Source of the DNA: Azophilus sp965221465
GTDB taxonomy: Bacteria > Pseudomonadota > Gammaproteobacteria > Pseudomonadales > Azotimanducaceae
Direction of reading: 5' to 3'
Length of the DNA stretch: 64,000 bases
NCBI GenBank assembly: GCA_965221465.1
Contig: OZ244892.1
Coordinates: 2,046,001 to 2,110,000 of the forward strand
A model generated the notes under the pieces. The model saw only the letters and a list, made by a program, of their open reading frames with translations. It ran no database searches and was not told the DNA's origin. Each line of letters starts with the position of its first letter. Position 1 is the stretch's first letter. This document shows, piece by piece, positions 1 through 8,969 of this stretch. The position numbers and the translations under genes are program-made.

Positions 1-687
1 GCCAAGACCGCGAGCGGTGCCGGCCAACGCCTGCTAAAGCAGGGCGAGCAAGGGCACGGCGGGCTGAGCCAGACCCTGCTGACACGCCGAGAGGCAATCC
101 TCCGCGTCAGCGCCCTGCTCGGCGGCACCGCCTTGGTGGGCCAGACGGCCATGCTGGCTGCTTGCAGCCCGCAGGCTGACAACAAACCGGAAAACGCCCA
201 GCCGGCCACGGCAGCCGACAACGCCCACTTCACAAACAGCGACGTGGCACTGCTGGACGAGATTGCCGAGACCATGCTGCCGGAGACGGGCACGCCGGGC
301 GCCAGGGCCGCCGGGGTGGGCGCCTTCATGGCCTTGATGGTCAAGGATGCCTACTACCCATCCGACCAGGCGATCTTCCGCGAAGGCATGGAGGCGGTTG
401 ATGCGCGATGCCAGGAGGCCTGTGGCAGCGGCTTCCTGTCCGCCAGCCCCGCGGACCGGCTTGCGTTGTTGGAAGCGCTCGACGCCGAGCAGTTCAAGCA
501 GATGGGCAACCAACTGCCGGAAGCGCCACGGCACTTCTTTCGCATGATGAAGGAACTGGCACTGCTCGGCTACTTCACCTCGGAAATCGGCTACACCCAA
601 GCCATGCGCTACGTCGAGACCCCGGGGCGCTTCGACCCCTGCGCGCCTTACGCGCCGGGCGACAAGGCATGGGCCACCCACGCCTGA
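1..687 (+). CDS. Gluconate 2-dehydrogenase subunit 3 family protein (5' end open)
   Basis: The frame is open from the first base, so the true start may lie outside the window. An internal ATG at 133 would cut off the export signal and is unlikely to be the start. The early part has a twin-arginine stretch (TRREAILRVSALLGG) followed by a hydrophobic run and a lipobox-like LAACS, as in Tat-exported subunit 3 proteins. The rest resembles the small subunit that partners GMC-type membrane dehydrogenases oxidising sugars at C3 or C5; the large subunit is expected just upstream. Its stop overlaps the start of the DUF1080 gene at 669, so the two are probably co-translated. Family call good; substrate unknown. 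Confidence 0.75.
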   Translation, partial: AKTASGAGQRLLKQGEQGHGGLSQTLLTRREAILRVSALLGGTALVGQTAMLAACSPQADNKPENAQPATAADNAHFTNSDVALLDEIAETMLPETGTPGARAAGVGAFMALMVKDAYYPSDQAIFREGMEAVDARCQEACGSGFLSASPADRLALLEALDAEQFKQMGNQLPEAPRHFFRMMKELALLGYFTSEIGYTQAMRYVETPGRFDPCAPYAPGDKAWATHA

Positions 688-1694
688 CCGCCTTCGGCCT
701 GGCGGCTCTCAGCTTGGTCGCAGGCGCCAACAGCCTTGGGGCGGATGAACCCGGAACCGGCCCTCGCAAGGCAGGCGAGACTGGAGGCAACGTGGGCGCC
801 AACAGCCTGTGGGCGGATGAACCCGGAACCGCCGAGGACGGGGATTGGATATCGCTGTTCAACGGGCACAATCTCGACGGCTGGACGGCCAAAATCCGCC
901 ACCATGAACCCGGCGACAACTACGCCGACACCTTTCGCGTCGAAGACGGCCTGCTCACCGTATCCTACGACGGTTATCAGACGTTCGATGACCGTTTCGG
1001 GCATCTTTTCTACACGGGGCCGCCCAAGCAACCCTTCTCGCACTATAGGCTGCGGCTGGAATACCGCTTCATCGGCTCCCAGGCCCCCGGCGGCCAGGCG
1101 TGGGCTCGGCGCAACAGCGGCGTGATGCTGCATGCCCAAGCGCCCGAAACCATGCCGGCGGAGCAGGACTTCCCGATCTCGCTCGAAGCGCAGTTCCTGG
1201 GCGGTTTGGGCGACGGCCAACCGCGGCCCACCGGCAACCTGTGCACGCCCGGAACCCACGTGCACGTCAACGGCGCGTTCACCGAGCAGCACTGCATCCC
1301 CTCATCGTCCCCCACCTTTGACGGCGATCGGTGGGTCCAATTCGAAGTGCGCGTGCTGGGCGGCGATCGCATCACCCACTATGTCAACGGCGAGCCGGTC
1401 ATCGAGTACACACACCCCTCCTACGGGGGCGGCGTGGTGTCCGGGCATCGGCCTGACGCCAAGCCGGATGGCGAACCGCTGCGCGAGGGCTACATCGCCC
1501 TGCAGAGCGAGAGCCATCCGGTCCAGTTCCGCAACATCCGCCTATTGAACCTGAAGGGCTGCATGAAGCCCGAGGATGACCACTACCGCGACTACTTCGT
1601 CGCCCATGAACCAACTGCCTGCGCCACAGCGTCACCGGAGCCTACCCGATCTCGTCGACCACCAGCAGCAGCGAGGGATGCGTCAACACCTTGA
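669..1694 (+). CDS. DUF1080 (3-keto-disaccharide hydrolase-like) secreted protein
   Basis: The chosen start, ATG 669, overlaps the previous gene and gives a signal peptide (LTAFGLAALSLVAGANSLGA). The body is a concanavalin-like DUF1080 domain, recognisable by DWISLFNGHNLDGW near the start, RNSGVMLHAQAPE, and QFRNIRLLNLKGCMKPEDDHY at the end (quoted in parts). Family members hydrolyse or eliminate 3-keto-glycosides in the periplasm after a GMC dehydrogenase, which fits the upstream subunit 3 gene. Two oddities stand out. A 36-bp repeat occurs twice (723-758 and 795-830) between the signal and the domain. The last ~23 residues look non-native because the frame reads on into an istB remnant. Confidence 0.75.
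   Translation: MGHPRLTAFGLAALSLVAGANSLGADEPGTGPRKAGETGGNVGANSLWADEPGTAEDGDWISLFNGHNLDGWTAKIRHHEPGDNYADTFRVEDGLLTVSYDGYQTFDDRFGHLFYTGPPKQPFSHYRLRLEYRFIGSQAPGGQAWARRNSGVMLHAQAPETMPAEQDFPISLEAQFLGGLGDGQPRPTGNLCTPGTHVHVNGAFTEQHCIPSSSPTFDGDRWVQFEVRVLGGDRITHYVNGEPVIEYTHPSYGGGVVSGHRPDAKPDGEPLREGYIALQSESHPVQFRNIRLLNLKGCMKPEDDHYRDYFVAHEPTACATASPEPTRSRRPPAAARDASTP
723..830 (+). repeat. Two 36-bp direct repeats inside the DUF1080 leader
   Basis: The segments 723-758 and 795-830 (GGCGCCAACAGCCT..GGGCGGATGAACCCGGAACC, centre omitted) agree at about 34 of 36 bases and are 72 bp apart. They stay in frame and add GANSL-ADEPGT twice ahead of the catalytic domain. This looks like a palindromic repeat element tolerated in frame between signal peptide and domain. 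Confidence 0.7.
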
Positions 1695-1775
1695 CTCGGC
1701 CGGCCAAGTTGTCCGACATCCTCACCTCCATGAGCGACTTGACTAAATCCGCGAGCGTCCCGTAGCAGGCGCGGT
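1620..1775 (-). pseudogene. istB (IS21-family helper ATPase) fragment
   Basis: Read on the minus strand, this stretch gives YGTLADLVKSLMEVR, then LAGRVKVLTHPSLLLVVDEIG, a stop, and PVT. That matches the Walker B region of IstB (usual form LTHPxLLVVDEIGYLPVT), with the Tyr codon turned into TAG. Nothing of the rest of istB, or of istA, is recognisable. It abuts the 3' end of the DUF1080 gene and probably replaced its last codons. Confidence 0.7.
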
Positions 1776-1864
1776 GTCAAAGCTCGGCGTTGGCACTGTC
1801 TTTCAACGAGCACTCCAAATGCTCCATAGGTGCACTCCAACCTCCGAACTTCTATCCACTCTGT

Positions 1865-2521
1865 CTACGCCACCACCAAATGAACCGTTTTCTGTTCAGC
1901 CGATGTGATACACCGTTGAAAGCTACCCGGAAGATGCGGCATGGAGGCCGTGAAATCCTGATCGCGCGTTCGATAGAAGTGCTGCAATAGAAACTGCACA
2001 AAGCTGTGGGGTGTCAGTGGGGACGTTACGGGAATGCGACACTGACGATACTCCCCAAGAGTCAGGTGCGACTTCGGATGATCAACCTCGATATGTCGCC
2101 GATCATCAGAGTCAAAATCGAATCGAAGCGGCAGCGCAATGACCCGCCTTCCCACTATGTCAGCAAACGTATGTTCCTCTTCGTAGATCTCCGGGTCACG
2201 CTCGTATTGATCCAAGTACGGTGATGGCAAGAAAGCCAATCGGTGCTTCGCCAACTCCCTCCCCGTAAACAGGTATTTCATCTGCACCAACGCGCCATCC
2301 AAGAGCTTCAAGTTGAATGCGCGGTGCTCTGCAAACAGGCCATAAACCTCCTGGTACGGTGCTCCGCTCAAGGCCTCAGTAACATACCCCGCGTTTTCGA
2401 AGGTCACCTCAACAGCTTCATTCGGGCGCTGGAACGCGTATTGCTGGTCGTCGGCAAGCCCCACTTCCACCAAGTGCCTAACGAGTGTGTTGATATGCTC
2501 GCAAGTGCGACGGGGCGTCAT
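1865..2521 (-). CDS. DUF2290 family protein
   Basis: This 218-residue soluble protein resembles the DUF2290 family (conserved look of LPSPYLDQYERDP, RVIALPLRFDFD and HPKSHLTLGEYRQCRIPV, ending in a SFVQFLLQHFY helix). Its biochemical role is unknown. Its ATG overlaps the TGA of the helicase gene upstream (ATGA at 2521-2518), so the two are translationally coupled and probably act together. The pair sits next to an IS21 remnant and between two halves of a sugar pathway, as expected for an acquired module. A defence role is inference. Confidence 0.65.
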   Translation of the reverse strand: MTPRRTCEHINTLVRHLVEVGLADDQQYAFQRPNEAVEVTFENAGYVTEALSGAPYQEVYGLFAEHRAFNLKLLDGALVQMKYLFTGRELAKHRLAFLPSPYLDQYERDPEIYEEEHTFADIVGRRVIALPLRFDFDSDDRRHIEVDHPKSHLTLGEYRQCRIPVTSPLTPHSFVQFLLQHFYRTRDQDFTASMPHLPGSFQRCITSAEQKTVHLVVA

Positions 2522-4671
2522 CCCTGTTGGCTCCCCCGCCGCAGCTGGTCTAGCTTCTCGCGTGCACTCTCATCAAGATCCTCCCAGTCCAGATTGCCGC
2601 TAACGAGATCCTCGACTATTTCAACAAAGCTCCTCTTTCGGCCCTCGATCCGCTCTCTCTCCCCACCAGTCATGTCCCGGTGAATCGTTCGTAGATGCTG
2701 TCTTTCCAGTTCCGTTGGATAACGAAACCGCAGCACGAAACCGGATTCACACAACTCTTCATACTCTTTCGTGAGTTCCCGCATCCGATGCCCGACACCC
2801 AACACTCGCACCCATGCTTTGCTTCTAGTGATCGCCGTAAACAGCCTGTTCCGAATCCTCGCAAGGTCCAAAGCCGCCGATTGGCAATCGTCCGCGTTCA
2901 TTACGTATACCATCGCCGCCTCGTTGCCCTTCGCACGATGAATCCCTGTGAACGTAACCGACTCTGAGTCATTGAACACGTCCGGGTCCGTATCGACGCC
3001 CGCCAAGTGCGACTGAATCCCCATGTCCAGAAGGAGTGCCCGTACGCGCCCCACCCGTTGGCGAGTCGTCAGTGGGTCGGGATTGATCACCATGACGTCA
3101 TCGCAGCGCAGCTCGTCTTTTTTGACATTTGTCCAAATCGCCTTGGCGATCCACAGCGCCTGCTCTTCCTCGTTCTCGAAAGCCCTGAACTCCACCAAGT
3201 CCTTGATTTCCGAGTGATCCTCCAAGAACAGAGGACTCGTATCCCCAGACCGTTCGAGCGCTACTTCCTTTCCGTCGAGCAACTGCCCGGACTGCTCCCG
3301 ATACCCCACTGCATGCCAAAGGTGCGGATGGTCGAACATCTGCACTAGTCCCGTGCCTGCACCACCAGGTGCCTGTCTGTAAACCCCGAACCCCAGCGCA
3401 TGCGCCGTAACCAAAATCGGCCTTGGATTCCGGTAACACTTCTGCAGAATCAAGTCTCGCCCGGCTTCATCTCCCCCAAACTGCCCTGTTCCTGCACCAT
3501 CCCCGCCAGTCTCGAAAATCCGCTCGGGTGACGGCAAGGACTCCCCTGCCAGATTCTGCAGTTCGTCGTATGCGTACACGAGTCGTTTAGGTTCCTTCAA
3601 CGATGCGTAGCACAGCTTCAAAAACTCCGTAGGAAGATCCTGCGCCTCGTCTATCAGCACCGCGTCATACTCCGCCCTCGGTCCGCTGGACTCATTCAAC
3701 GCCTCTCCGCATGCACGCTTGAAAGGCTCTTTGGGGCCGAACCGACTCCGCGCCGATCGGAAGTCCATATAGACAACTCCGTTCCGTCGACAGAAGTCGT
3801 GGTACATCCCGTTGCGCTCCGAGCCTCCGGGCGCTCCCCACGAGTTGATTACCCTTAACTGCTCCCAGTCGGGCTCCTCATTGGTCTGGTCGAAGTGAAA
3901 CTGCCTAATGAGCCTCTGATAGAAAGGCTTCAGCGAACGCGTGTTGAAGGTCACGGCAAGCTTCCATTCTGGATTCTGGGCATGCAGGTACGCTGCCTTC
4001 AGCGCCAACACTATCGTCTTGCCAGACCCGGCCAAGCCCCTGATTCGCTGCACACCTTCCACGGTCTCCATCACGGCCTTGCTCTGCAACTGGTCCAACG
4101 TCGCGATCGAATCTTCAATCCTCTTAAGCTTGCCTCCGCGCGAATCCTCTCGCTGGGGGTGCCGCGCTACCTTAGAACGGCGAATTCTAGATACTCTGTC
4201 GAAAACCGACAGTGCCTTCCGATAAAGAGTGTTGTCCGTGCAGCCCCACGAAAACTCCTCCAACTCGGGGACAATTGTCTCCTCGTTCGCTATCGGATAG
4301 TCGCTGTCGACCTCCTCCGTCTCAACCGTAGCACCCGGCGCGAACGTGATCGTGTGAATTGGAACCTGCAACTCCCGCTTTTTTACAAGCTCGGACTCCG
4401 ACCGCAGCCGGATTTCAATCTTGTTTGCCGCGTCCTCCTGACGTGCTTCCACCCCCTCAAAGTTCGACGCCTCTACAAAGTCGAACGCCACCACACCTTT
4501 CTCTTCTGACATCCACAAGGCGTCGACATGGTGGGAACCCGCCGACGTACGCGAGATCGGATACCCGATGTACAGCCGCCCTGCCCAGCGGTCCTGCTTG
4601 CCTAGTGCCTGGATGAGAATCTCTGCTGCTACGGGTTTACGTGTCGCGCCTCTGACAAACTCTATTGCCAT
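2518..4671 (-). CDS. Superfamily 1 (UvrD/Rep-like) helicase with possible N-terminal nuclease-like domain
   Basis: The protein has 717 residues. Walker A is GLAGSGKT at about 212-219 and Walker B is LIDEAQD at about 339-345. Later SF1 motifs follow, including CYRNPRPILVTAH, TFTGIHRAKGNEA (motif V) and RLFTAITRSKAWVRV (motif VI). The first ~110 residues (HHVDALWMSEEKGVVAFDFVEA) recall NERD-type PD-(D/E)XK nucleases, but the catalytic set is degenerate and I am not sure of it. The protein probably translocates on DNA. It is co-translated with the DUF2290 gene and may be part of an antiphage module; housekeeping UvrD or Rep is unlikely because of the N-terminus and the gene pair. Confidence 0.8.
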   Translation of the reverse strand: MAIEFVRGATRKPVAAEILIQALGKQDRWAGRLYIGYPISRTSAGSHHVDALWMSEEKGVVAFDFVEASNFEGVEARQEDAANKIEIRLRSESELVKKRELQVPIHTITFAPGATVETEEVDSDYPIANEETIVPELEEFSWGCTDNTLYRKALSVFDRVSRIRRSKVARHPQREDSRGGKLKRIEDSIATLDQLQSKAVMETVEGVQRIRGLAGSGKTIVLALKAAYLHAQNPEWKLAVTFNTRSLKPFYQRLIRQFHFDQTNEEPDWEQLRVINSWGAPGGSERNGMYHDFCRRNGVVYMDFRSARSRFGPKEPFKRACGEALNESSGPRAEYDAVLIDEAQDLPTEFLKLCYASLKEPKRLVYAYDELQNLAGESLPSPERIFETGGDGAGTGQFGGDEAGRDLILQKCYRNPRPILVTAHALGFGVYRQAPGGAGTGLVQMFDHPHLWHAVGYREQSGQLLDGKEVALERSGDTSPLFLEDHSEIKDLVEFRAFENEEEQALWIAKAIWTNVKKDELRCDDVMVINPDPLTTRQRVGRVRALLLDMGIQSHLAGVDTDPDVFNDSESVTFTGIHRAKGNEAAMVYVMNADDCQSAALDLARIRNRLFTAITRSKAWVRVLGVGHRMRELTKEYEELCESGFVLRFRYPTELERQHLRTIHRDMTGGERERIEGRKRSFVEIVEDLVSGNLDWEDLDESAREKLDQLRRGSQQG

Positions 4672-4947
4672 CCCACAGTCCTTAATTCGACCATTTTGGT
4701 TCCTGCCGCCTTAGCATCCCGCGCACGAGTTAGCGTGTGCATTTGTGAAAAAGATGATAACCGACTGCCTCGTACCGGGTTTGGTTTTGGGCTGGGCGAG
4801 CAAGCTGAAAGGCATGTGCGAGATCGGAGTGTTGGCATGGGCGCTATTGGCCCACTTGCAGTGCCTGCGCCCGTTCCAGGCACATGCGCGATTCCGAGTC
4901 GAGGGCGGGACGCCCCTACCAAGCGTCGTTAGACGTTTGACGTGACG
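4672..4947. other. Intergenic stretch, no gene seen
   Basis: There are 276 bases between two minus-strand genes. The stretch should hold the promoter of the helicase operon near 4680-4720. The part 4840-4925 has the look of a dispersed intergenic repeat (GCGCGATTCCGAGTCGAGGG then CGGGACGCCCCTACC), but no second copy is evident in this window. Confidence 0.4.
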
Positions 4948-5697
4948 TCACTCCAGTTCCCGCACCCAGATATTGCGGAAGCTGACCGGGTTGCCATGGT
5001 CCTGCAGCATCAGCGGCTGCTTTGGCGGATGCTCGGCGTAGGCGGGGTCTCCGATGAACACCGTTTCGCCGAGCAATTGCACATGGTTTTGCACCAGCAC
5101 GCCGTTGTGCAGGACGGTGACGCAGGCGGGGCTTTCAAGGGTGCCATCCGGCGCGAACCACGGCGCGGTGAACAGGATGTCGTAGCTTTGCCACTCGCCG
5201 GGAGGATTCATGGCGTTCACCAGCGGAATGTGCTGCTTGTATATGCTGGCGGCTTGCCCGTTCGAGTAAGTCCGGTTGTCGTAGGAGTCGAGTATCTGGA
5301 CTTCGTAGCGCTGCTGCAGAAACACGCCGCTGTTGCCACGGCCTTGGCCTTCGCCTTCGATGCGTGCGGGCGCGCGCCATTCGAGGTGCAGCTGAACGTC
5401 GCCGAAGGGCCTGACCGTCTCGATGTTGCCCGTGCCGGCAGCCACGGTCAGCACGCCGTCTTCCAACAGCCACTCGACCTCCCGGCCGTCCCCATGCCGC
5501 CATTCACCAGCCCCTTCGCTGCCCAGCAGCACGATGGCGTCCGCCGGTGGCGCCCCTGCGCTGCCGGGCTGGACGACCGCCGGCTCCGGCTCCCAGACCT
5601 CGGTCTGCTGAGGCAGTTGCGCCGGCACGCACTGGGCCAGCGACAGGGCCATGAACGCAGCACCGATTGCCTGCAGCCATTTGGTTTTCGTCGCCAC
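4948..5697 (-). CDS. DUF1080 (3-keto-disaccharide hydrolase-like) lipoprotein
   Basis: The 249-residue protein has an N-terminal signal (AIGAAFMALSLAQC) whose Cys could be a lipidation site. The DUF1080 fold is recognisable from VQLHLEWRAPA, GRGNSGVFLQQRYEVQILDS, KQHIPLVNAMNPPGEWQSYD and NPVSFRNIWVREL. Family members act on 3-keto-glycosides in the periplasm. It is the last of three minus-strand genes after a Gfo/Idh/MocA oxidoreductase and a TIM-barrel isomerase, a combination seen in 3-oxo-glycoside catabolic clusters. It is the second DUF1080 protein here and is only distantly like the one at 669. Confidence 0.8.
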   Translation of the reverse strand: MATKTKWLQAIGAAFMALSLAQCVPAQLPQQTEVWEPEPAVVQPGSAGAPPADAIVLLGSEGAGEWRHGDGREVEWLLEDGVLTVAAGTGNIETVRPFGDVQLHLEWRAPARIEGEGQGRGNSGVFLQQRYEVQILDSYDNRTYSNGQAASIYKQHIPLVNAMNPPGEWQSYDILFTAPWFAPDGTLESPACVTVLHNGVLVQNHVQLLGETVFIGDPAYAEHPPKQPLMLQDHGNPVSFRNIWVRELE

Positions 5698-5710
5698 CGT
5701 GCGCTCCTCC

Positions 5711-6838
5711 CTATAGGTCCACCCAGACCGCCCCTCGATTTGAACTGGCCACCGAGGCCTGCACGAAACGCAGGCCGCGCAGGCCTTCCCCGATGCCCGG
5801 GTAGTTTTCGAGCACCGCTTCCCCCGCGGCGGCTCGGCGCACGTCCGCCATGAAGTCGCGGTAGAGGTTGGCGAAGGCTTCCAGATAGCCCTCCGGATGC
5901 CCCGCCGGCGTGCGCGTCGCTTGAGCGGCGGCCTCGCTTAAATAGCCGTCGCCTACCCGATGGATCGCCCAAGCCTCGCCGGCGGGCTTGAGGTGCAGGG
6001 CATTCGGCGCCTGCTGACGCCACTCGAGGCCCGCCTGGCTGCCGTACAGACGAATGCGGAGGTCGTTGGCCTCGCCGCAGGCGATTTGCGAACAGACCAA
6101 GGTGCCCCGAGCGCCGCCTTCCAGCCGCAGCAGCATGCTGGCGTCATCATCGAGTTGACGACCGTCGACGAAACTCGTCAACTCGGCAAGCACCGACTCG
6201 ACCCGGCAGCCGGCAATGAACTCCAGCAAGTTGTGCGCATGGGTGCCGATGTCACCGACGCAGCAACTGATGCCGGCCTGCGCCGGATCGGTACGCCAAG
6301 CAGCTTGCTTGTTGCCCGCCCGTTCCACGGGTTCCCTAAGCCAATCCTGGTTGTACTCCACCTGAACCTTGCGCAGCTCGCCGAGCCGGCCGTTGGCCAC
6401 CCAATCCCGGGCCTCGCGGACCATTGGGTAGCCGCAGTAGACGTGCGTCAAGGCAAACAGGGCGCCGCTTTCCGCCGCCACCTTGGCAAGTTGCTGGGCT
6501 TGGTCGAGGCTTGCGGCCAGCGGCTTGTCGCAGATGACGTGGATGCCGGCCTCGAGGAAGGCCCTGGCGACAGGCAGGTGCAAGTGATTGGGCGTGGCGA
6601 TGATGGCGAAGTCGATGCCGTCGTTGCGCTGCGCTTCCACGGCGGCCATCTCTTCATAGGTATCGTAACAGCGGGCCAGGCCCCAGGCCTCGGCACTCGC
6701 CTTGGCCTTGGCCGCGTTCGACGACATGGCGCCGGCCACCACCTGCGCCTGCCCATCGAGTTCGGCAGCGATGCGATGCACGGCGCCGATGAACGCGCCC
6801 TGCCCGCCACCCACGATGCCGGCGCGCAGCCTGCTCAT
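5711..6838 (-). CDS. Gfo/Idh/MocA family sugar oxidoreductase
   Basis: The 375-residue protein begins with a Rossmann motif, RAGIVGGGQGAFIGAVH. The conserved core follows with DFAIIATPNHLHLPVARAFL and the substrate/NAD segment ICDKPLAAS, and the domain-2 signature GDIGTHAHNL supplies the usual His/Asp. It should be a cytoplasmic NAD(P)-dependent oxidoreductase acting on a sugar or sugar acid, perhaps reducing a 3-keto-sugar. Its start overlaps the stop of the upstream isomerase gene (ATGA, 6838-6835), so the two form an operon. Confidence 0.85.
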   Translation of the reverse strand: MSRLRAGIVGGGQGAFIGAVHRIAAELDGQAQVVAGAMSSNAAKAKASAEAWGLARCYDTYEEMAAVEAQRNDGIDFAIIATPNHLHLPVARAFLEAGIHVICDKPLAASLDQAQQLAKVAAESGALFALTHVYCGYPMVREARDWVANGRLGELRKVQVEYNQDWLREPVERAGNKQAAWRTDPAQAGISCCVGDIGTHAHNLLEFIAGCRVESVLAELTSFVDGRQLDDDASMLLRLEGGARGTLVCSQIACGEANDLRIRLYGSQAGLEWRQQAPNALHLKPAGEAWAIHRVGDGYLSEAAAQATRTPAGHPEGYLEAFANLYRDFMADVRRAAAGEAVLENYPGIGEGLRGLRFVQASVASSNRGAVWVDL

Positions 6839-8082
6839 GACCGGTAAGGCTCCCGGCCGACGCCCTGCACGGGAATGCCCTGGGCGGCCATCACCTCGCT
6901 CTGCAGCGCGTACATGGCGGCGGCCGCCTCATCGATGGCCTTGGTGAAGGCGACCGAGCCGGCCAGGATCGGCGCCAGCCGGTGCTTGTCCTGAATGCGG
7001 GCCGGGGGGTACTCGTGCTCCACCACCAAGTAAATTTCCCCCGGGTCGATGTCAAGCAGTTCGCGGGCCGCCAGTTGATGGTCCAACCAATCCACGGTGC
7101 GGTTCTGCAGATAGGCCAAGGGGTCGTGCCGGGCGGTGCCGGGCAGCTCGTGCTCGCAGATTGCCGTCTGCTTGCGCCAAGCGTTCACTTGGTCGGCCGG
7201 GGCCTTCGAGGGGTCGCTGCCGTTCCAGTCGCCGCGTTCCATGGTCTGGCCGCCGTAGCCCCAAGCGGAGACGCCTTTCGAATCCACCACCTGACCCTTG
7301 ACGTGGAAGCCGTCAATCAGGAAGCCGTAGCCCTCGTCCTCGAGGTACTGGAACATCGAGCGGGTGTCCTGACCCATGAGCACGGCGTGGGACGGGTCGT
7401 AGTGGATGCGGAACTGGTCCCCCACCCCATGCCGCTCGCAGATTCGGTGCAAGGCGATCCACGGGCCGGGCGCGTAGGCGATGTTGTTGTGCCAGCGGTC
7501 CAGCGCCGTCCAGCCCGGCATGGGACACTGCTCCACCCGGTAGGTGAGGCCGCGCGCCTTGGCCTGCTGCATCAGCGGGATGAACTCCCGCTCGAACATC
7601 TCCAGATTGGCATCCATCTCCAGCGCCATGTTGCGCCCCACGAAGCCGCAGACCGCGTCGGTCTCCAGCAGCACGGCGGCATCGAACACGCGCAGCATGA
7701 AATCGTGCTTGGCCTTTCGGGCCGCGTCGTCCCCAACCAGCAGGTTGTCGAAGTAGGCAAGGTCGGATAGCCCAACGCCGGTGGCCTTCATGGCGGCTTG
7801 GACACGGGCCGCGCGCGCCTCATCAAAGGGCGCCCGCAAGTCCAGCGTGTTGGCCACCGGATCGAGCATGGCTTCGGCGGGCACATCGGTGCGGGACGGG
7901 TGCAGCGCCGCCGAAAGCTGGATGTAGGGGGAGCCGACCTCCCGCGAGAACTCGAGCCATTCCTCGATGGCCAGATCCGGATCCGCATCCCGTTGCTCCC
8001 GAGGCGTCAGCTCCTGGAACGCGGCTGTCAGCACGCTGATCTTCATGGGCCTGGGATCGAATGGGGCGACGGAATGACTCAT
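6835..8082 (-). CDS. Xylose-isomerase-like TIM-barrel sugar isomerase/epimerase
   Basis: I place the start at ATG 8082, because GGAG sits six bases ahead of it; an upstream TTG at 8094 is also possible. The 415-residue protein is an AP-endonuclease-2 type TIM barrel. Metal-site acidic and His residues are visible around YRVEQCPMPGW, FRIHYDPSHAVLMGQD, FHVKGQV and YLVVEHEYPP. Relatives isomerise or beta-eliminate sugars and 3-keto-sugars. It is first in the operon with the oxidoreductase (4-bp overlap) and the DUF1080 lipoprotein. Confidence 0.8.
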   Translation of the reverse strand: MSHSVAPFDPRPMKISVLTAAFQELTPREQRDADPDLAIEEWLEFSREVGSPYIQLSAALHPSRTDVPAEAMLDPVANTLDLRAPFDEARAARVQAAMKATGVGLSDLAYFDNLLVGDDAARKAKHDFMLRVFDAAVLLETDAVCGFVGRNMALEMDANLEMFEREFIPLMQQAKARGLTYRVEQCPMPGWTALDRWHNNIAYAPGPWIALHRICERHGVGDQFRIHYDPSHAVLMGQDTRSMFQYLEDEGYGFLIDGFHVKGQVVDSKGVSAWGYGGQTMERGDWNGSDPSKAPADQVNAWRKQTAICEHELPGTARHDPLAYLQNRTVDWLDHQLAARELLDIDPGEIYLVVEHEYPPARIQDKHRLAPILAGSVAFTKAIDEAAAAMYALQSEVMAAQGIPVQGVGREPYRS

Positions 8083-8322
8083 CACATGCTCCAATGGGCA
8101 CCCTGCGGCGGCAAAAGACGTTCGGCAACATCAGGGTGGTTCGGCGCGGCTCTGCGCGCGTCGTTGAGCTTCAGTGGGCATGGTAGTCGATTGGGGCGAT
8201 CCAGGGGACCAGGAATTCGAGAAAACCCGATCCGCAACGCCAAAGCCGCAGGCGTGCGCCTCGCCGTCTTTCCCGGGGAAGACGTGCCGCCCGGCGAGAG
8301 CTGCCGGACCGAGCCAGGGCGA

Positions 8323-8697
8323 TTACTCGGCGCGGTGCAACGCGCAGATCTTGTTGCCAGACGGGTCCCTCAGATAAGCGAGATACAGACCGGAGCCTTC
8401 GCGGATACCCGGCGGGTCTTCACAGGTGGTACCCCCGTTCTGCAAACCAGCAGCGTGCCAAGCATCCGCCTCTTCGGGTGTGGCTGCAGCGAAGCCAATA
8501 GTGCTGCCATTGCCATGACTGGCAGCGTTACCGTCAATCGGCGGGGTAATGGCAAAGATGCCGGTCGGTGTCATATAGAAGCAACGACCTTTATCGTCCA
8601 TATTTCCCGGCGCATGCCCTAACGCGCCAAGAACCGCGTCATAGAACTGTTTGGATGCCGCAACGTCGGTTGCGCCTACCATGACGTGACTAAACAT
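8323..8697 (-). CDS. VOC (glyoxalase/bleomycin-resistance fold) family protein
   Basis: This is a 124-residue single-unit VOC protein with the family's start, MFSHVMVGATDVAASKQFYD, and end, LAYLRDPSGNKICALHR. The conserved His near the start and the acidic C-terminal region can bind a metal. It resembles small lactoylglutathione-lyase-related proteins of unknown substrate. It is a single gene on the minus strand with no operon partner. The 228-base gap before the isomerase gene (8095-8322) shows nothing recognisable. Confidence 0.8.
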   Translation of the reverse strand: MFSHVMVGATDVAASKQFYDAVLGALGHAPGNMDDKGRCFYMTPTGIFAITPPIDGNAASHGNGSTIGFAAATPEEADAWHAAGLQNGGTTCEDPPGIREGSGLYLAYLRDPSGNKICALHRAE

Positions 8698-8969
8698 GGT
8701 GTCTGCCTTGTCAGTGATGTGAACCGAAGAGTGTAGCTAAGACGGCACCTGCTCGGAAACCGCCATATGGCATACCTCTGTAGAACAAGCTGTCGCGCTT
8801 CCTCATTGAACTGGCTGAAACAGCAGAAGCCCTTCGGCCCCACGTCGTATGAAAGTTGTGTGGCCGCGCCATGCTCAATGGCATGCCGGTAGGCCCTTGT
8901 TTCCTGTACTGGCGATCCTGCTTCTTCCTTTGTTGGGCTGTGGCAGCTAGTCAGCGGCCGGGTGATCCT

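Noticed and set aside
8760..8960. Minus-strand frame encoding AIEHGAATQLSYDVGPKG
   Set aside because: It hints at a degraded gene, but I could not tie it to a family and the frame soon runs into the adhesin remnant read antisense.
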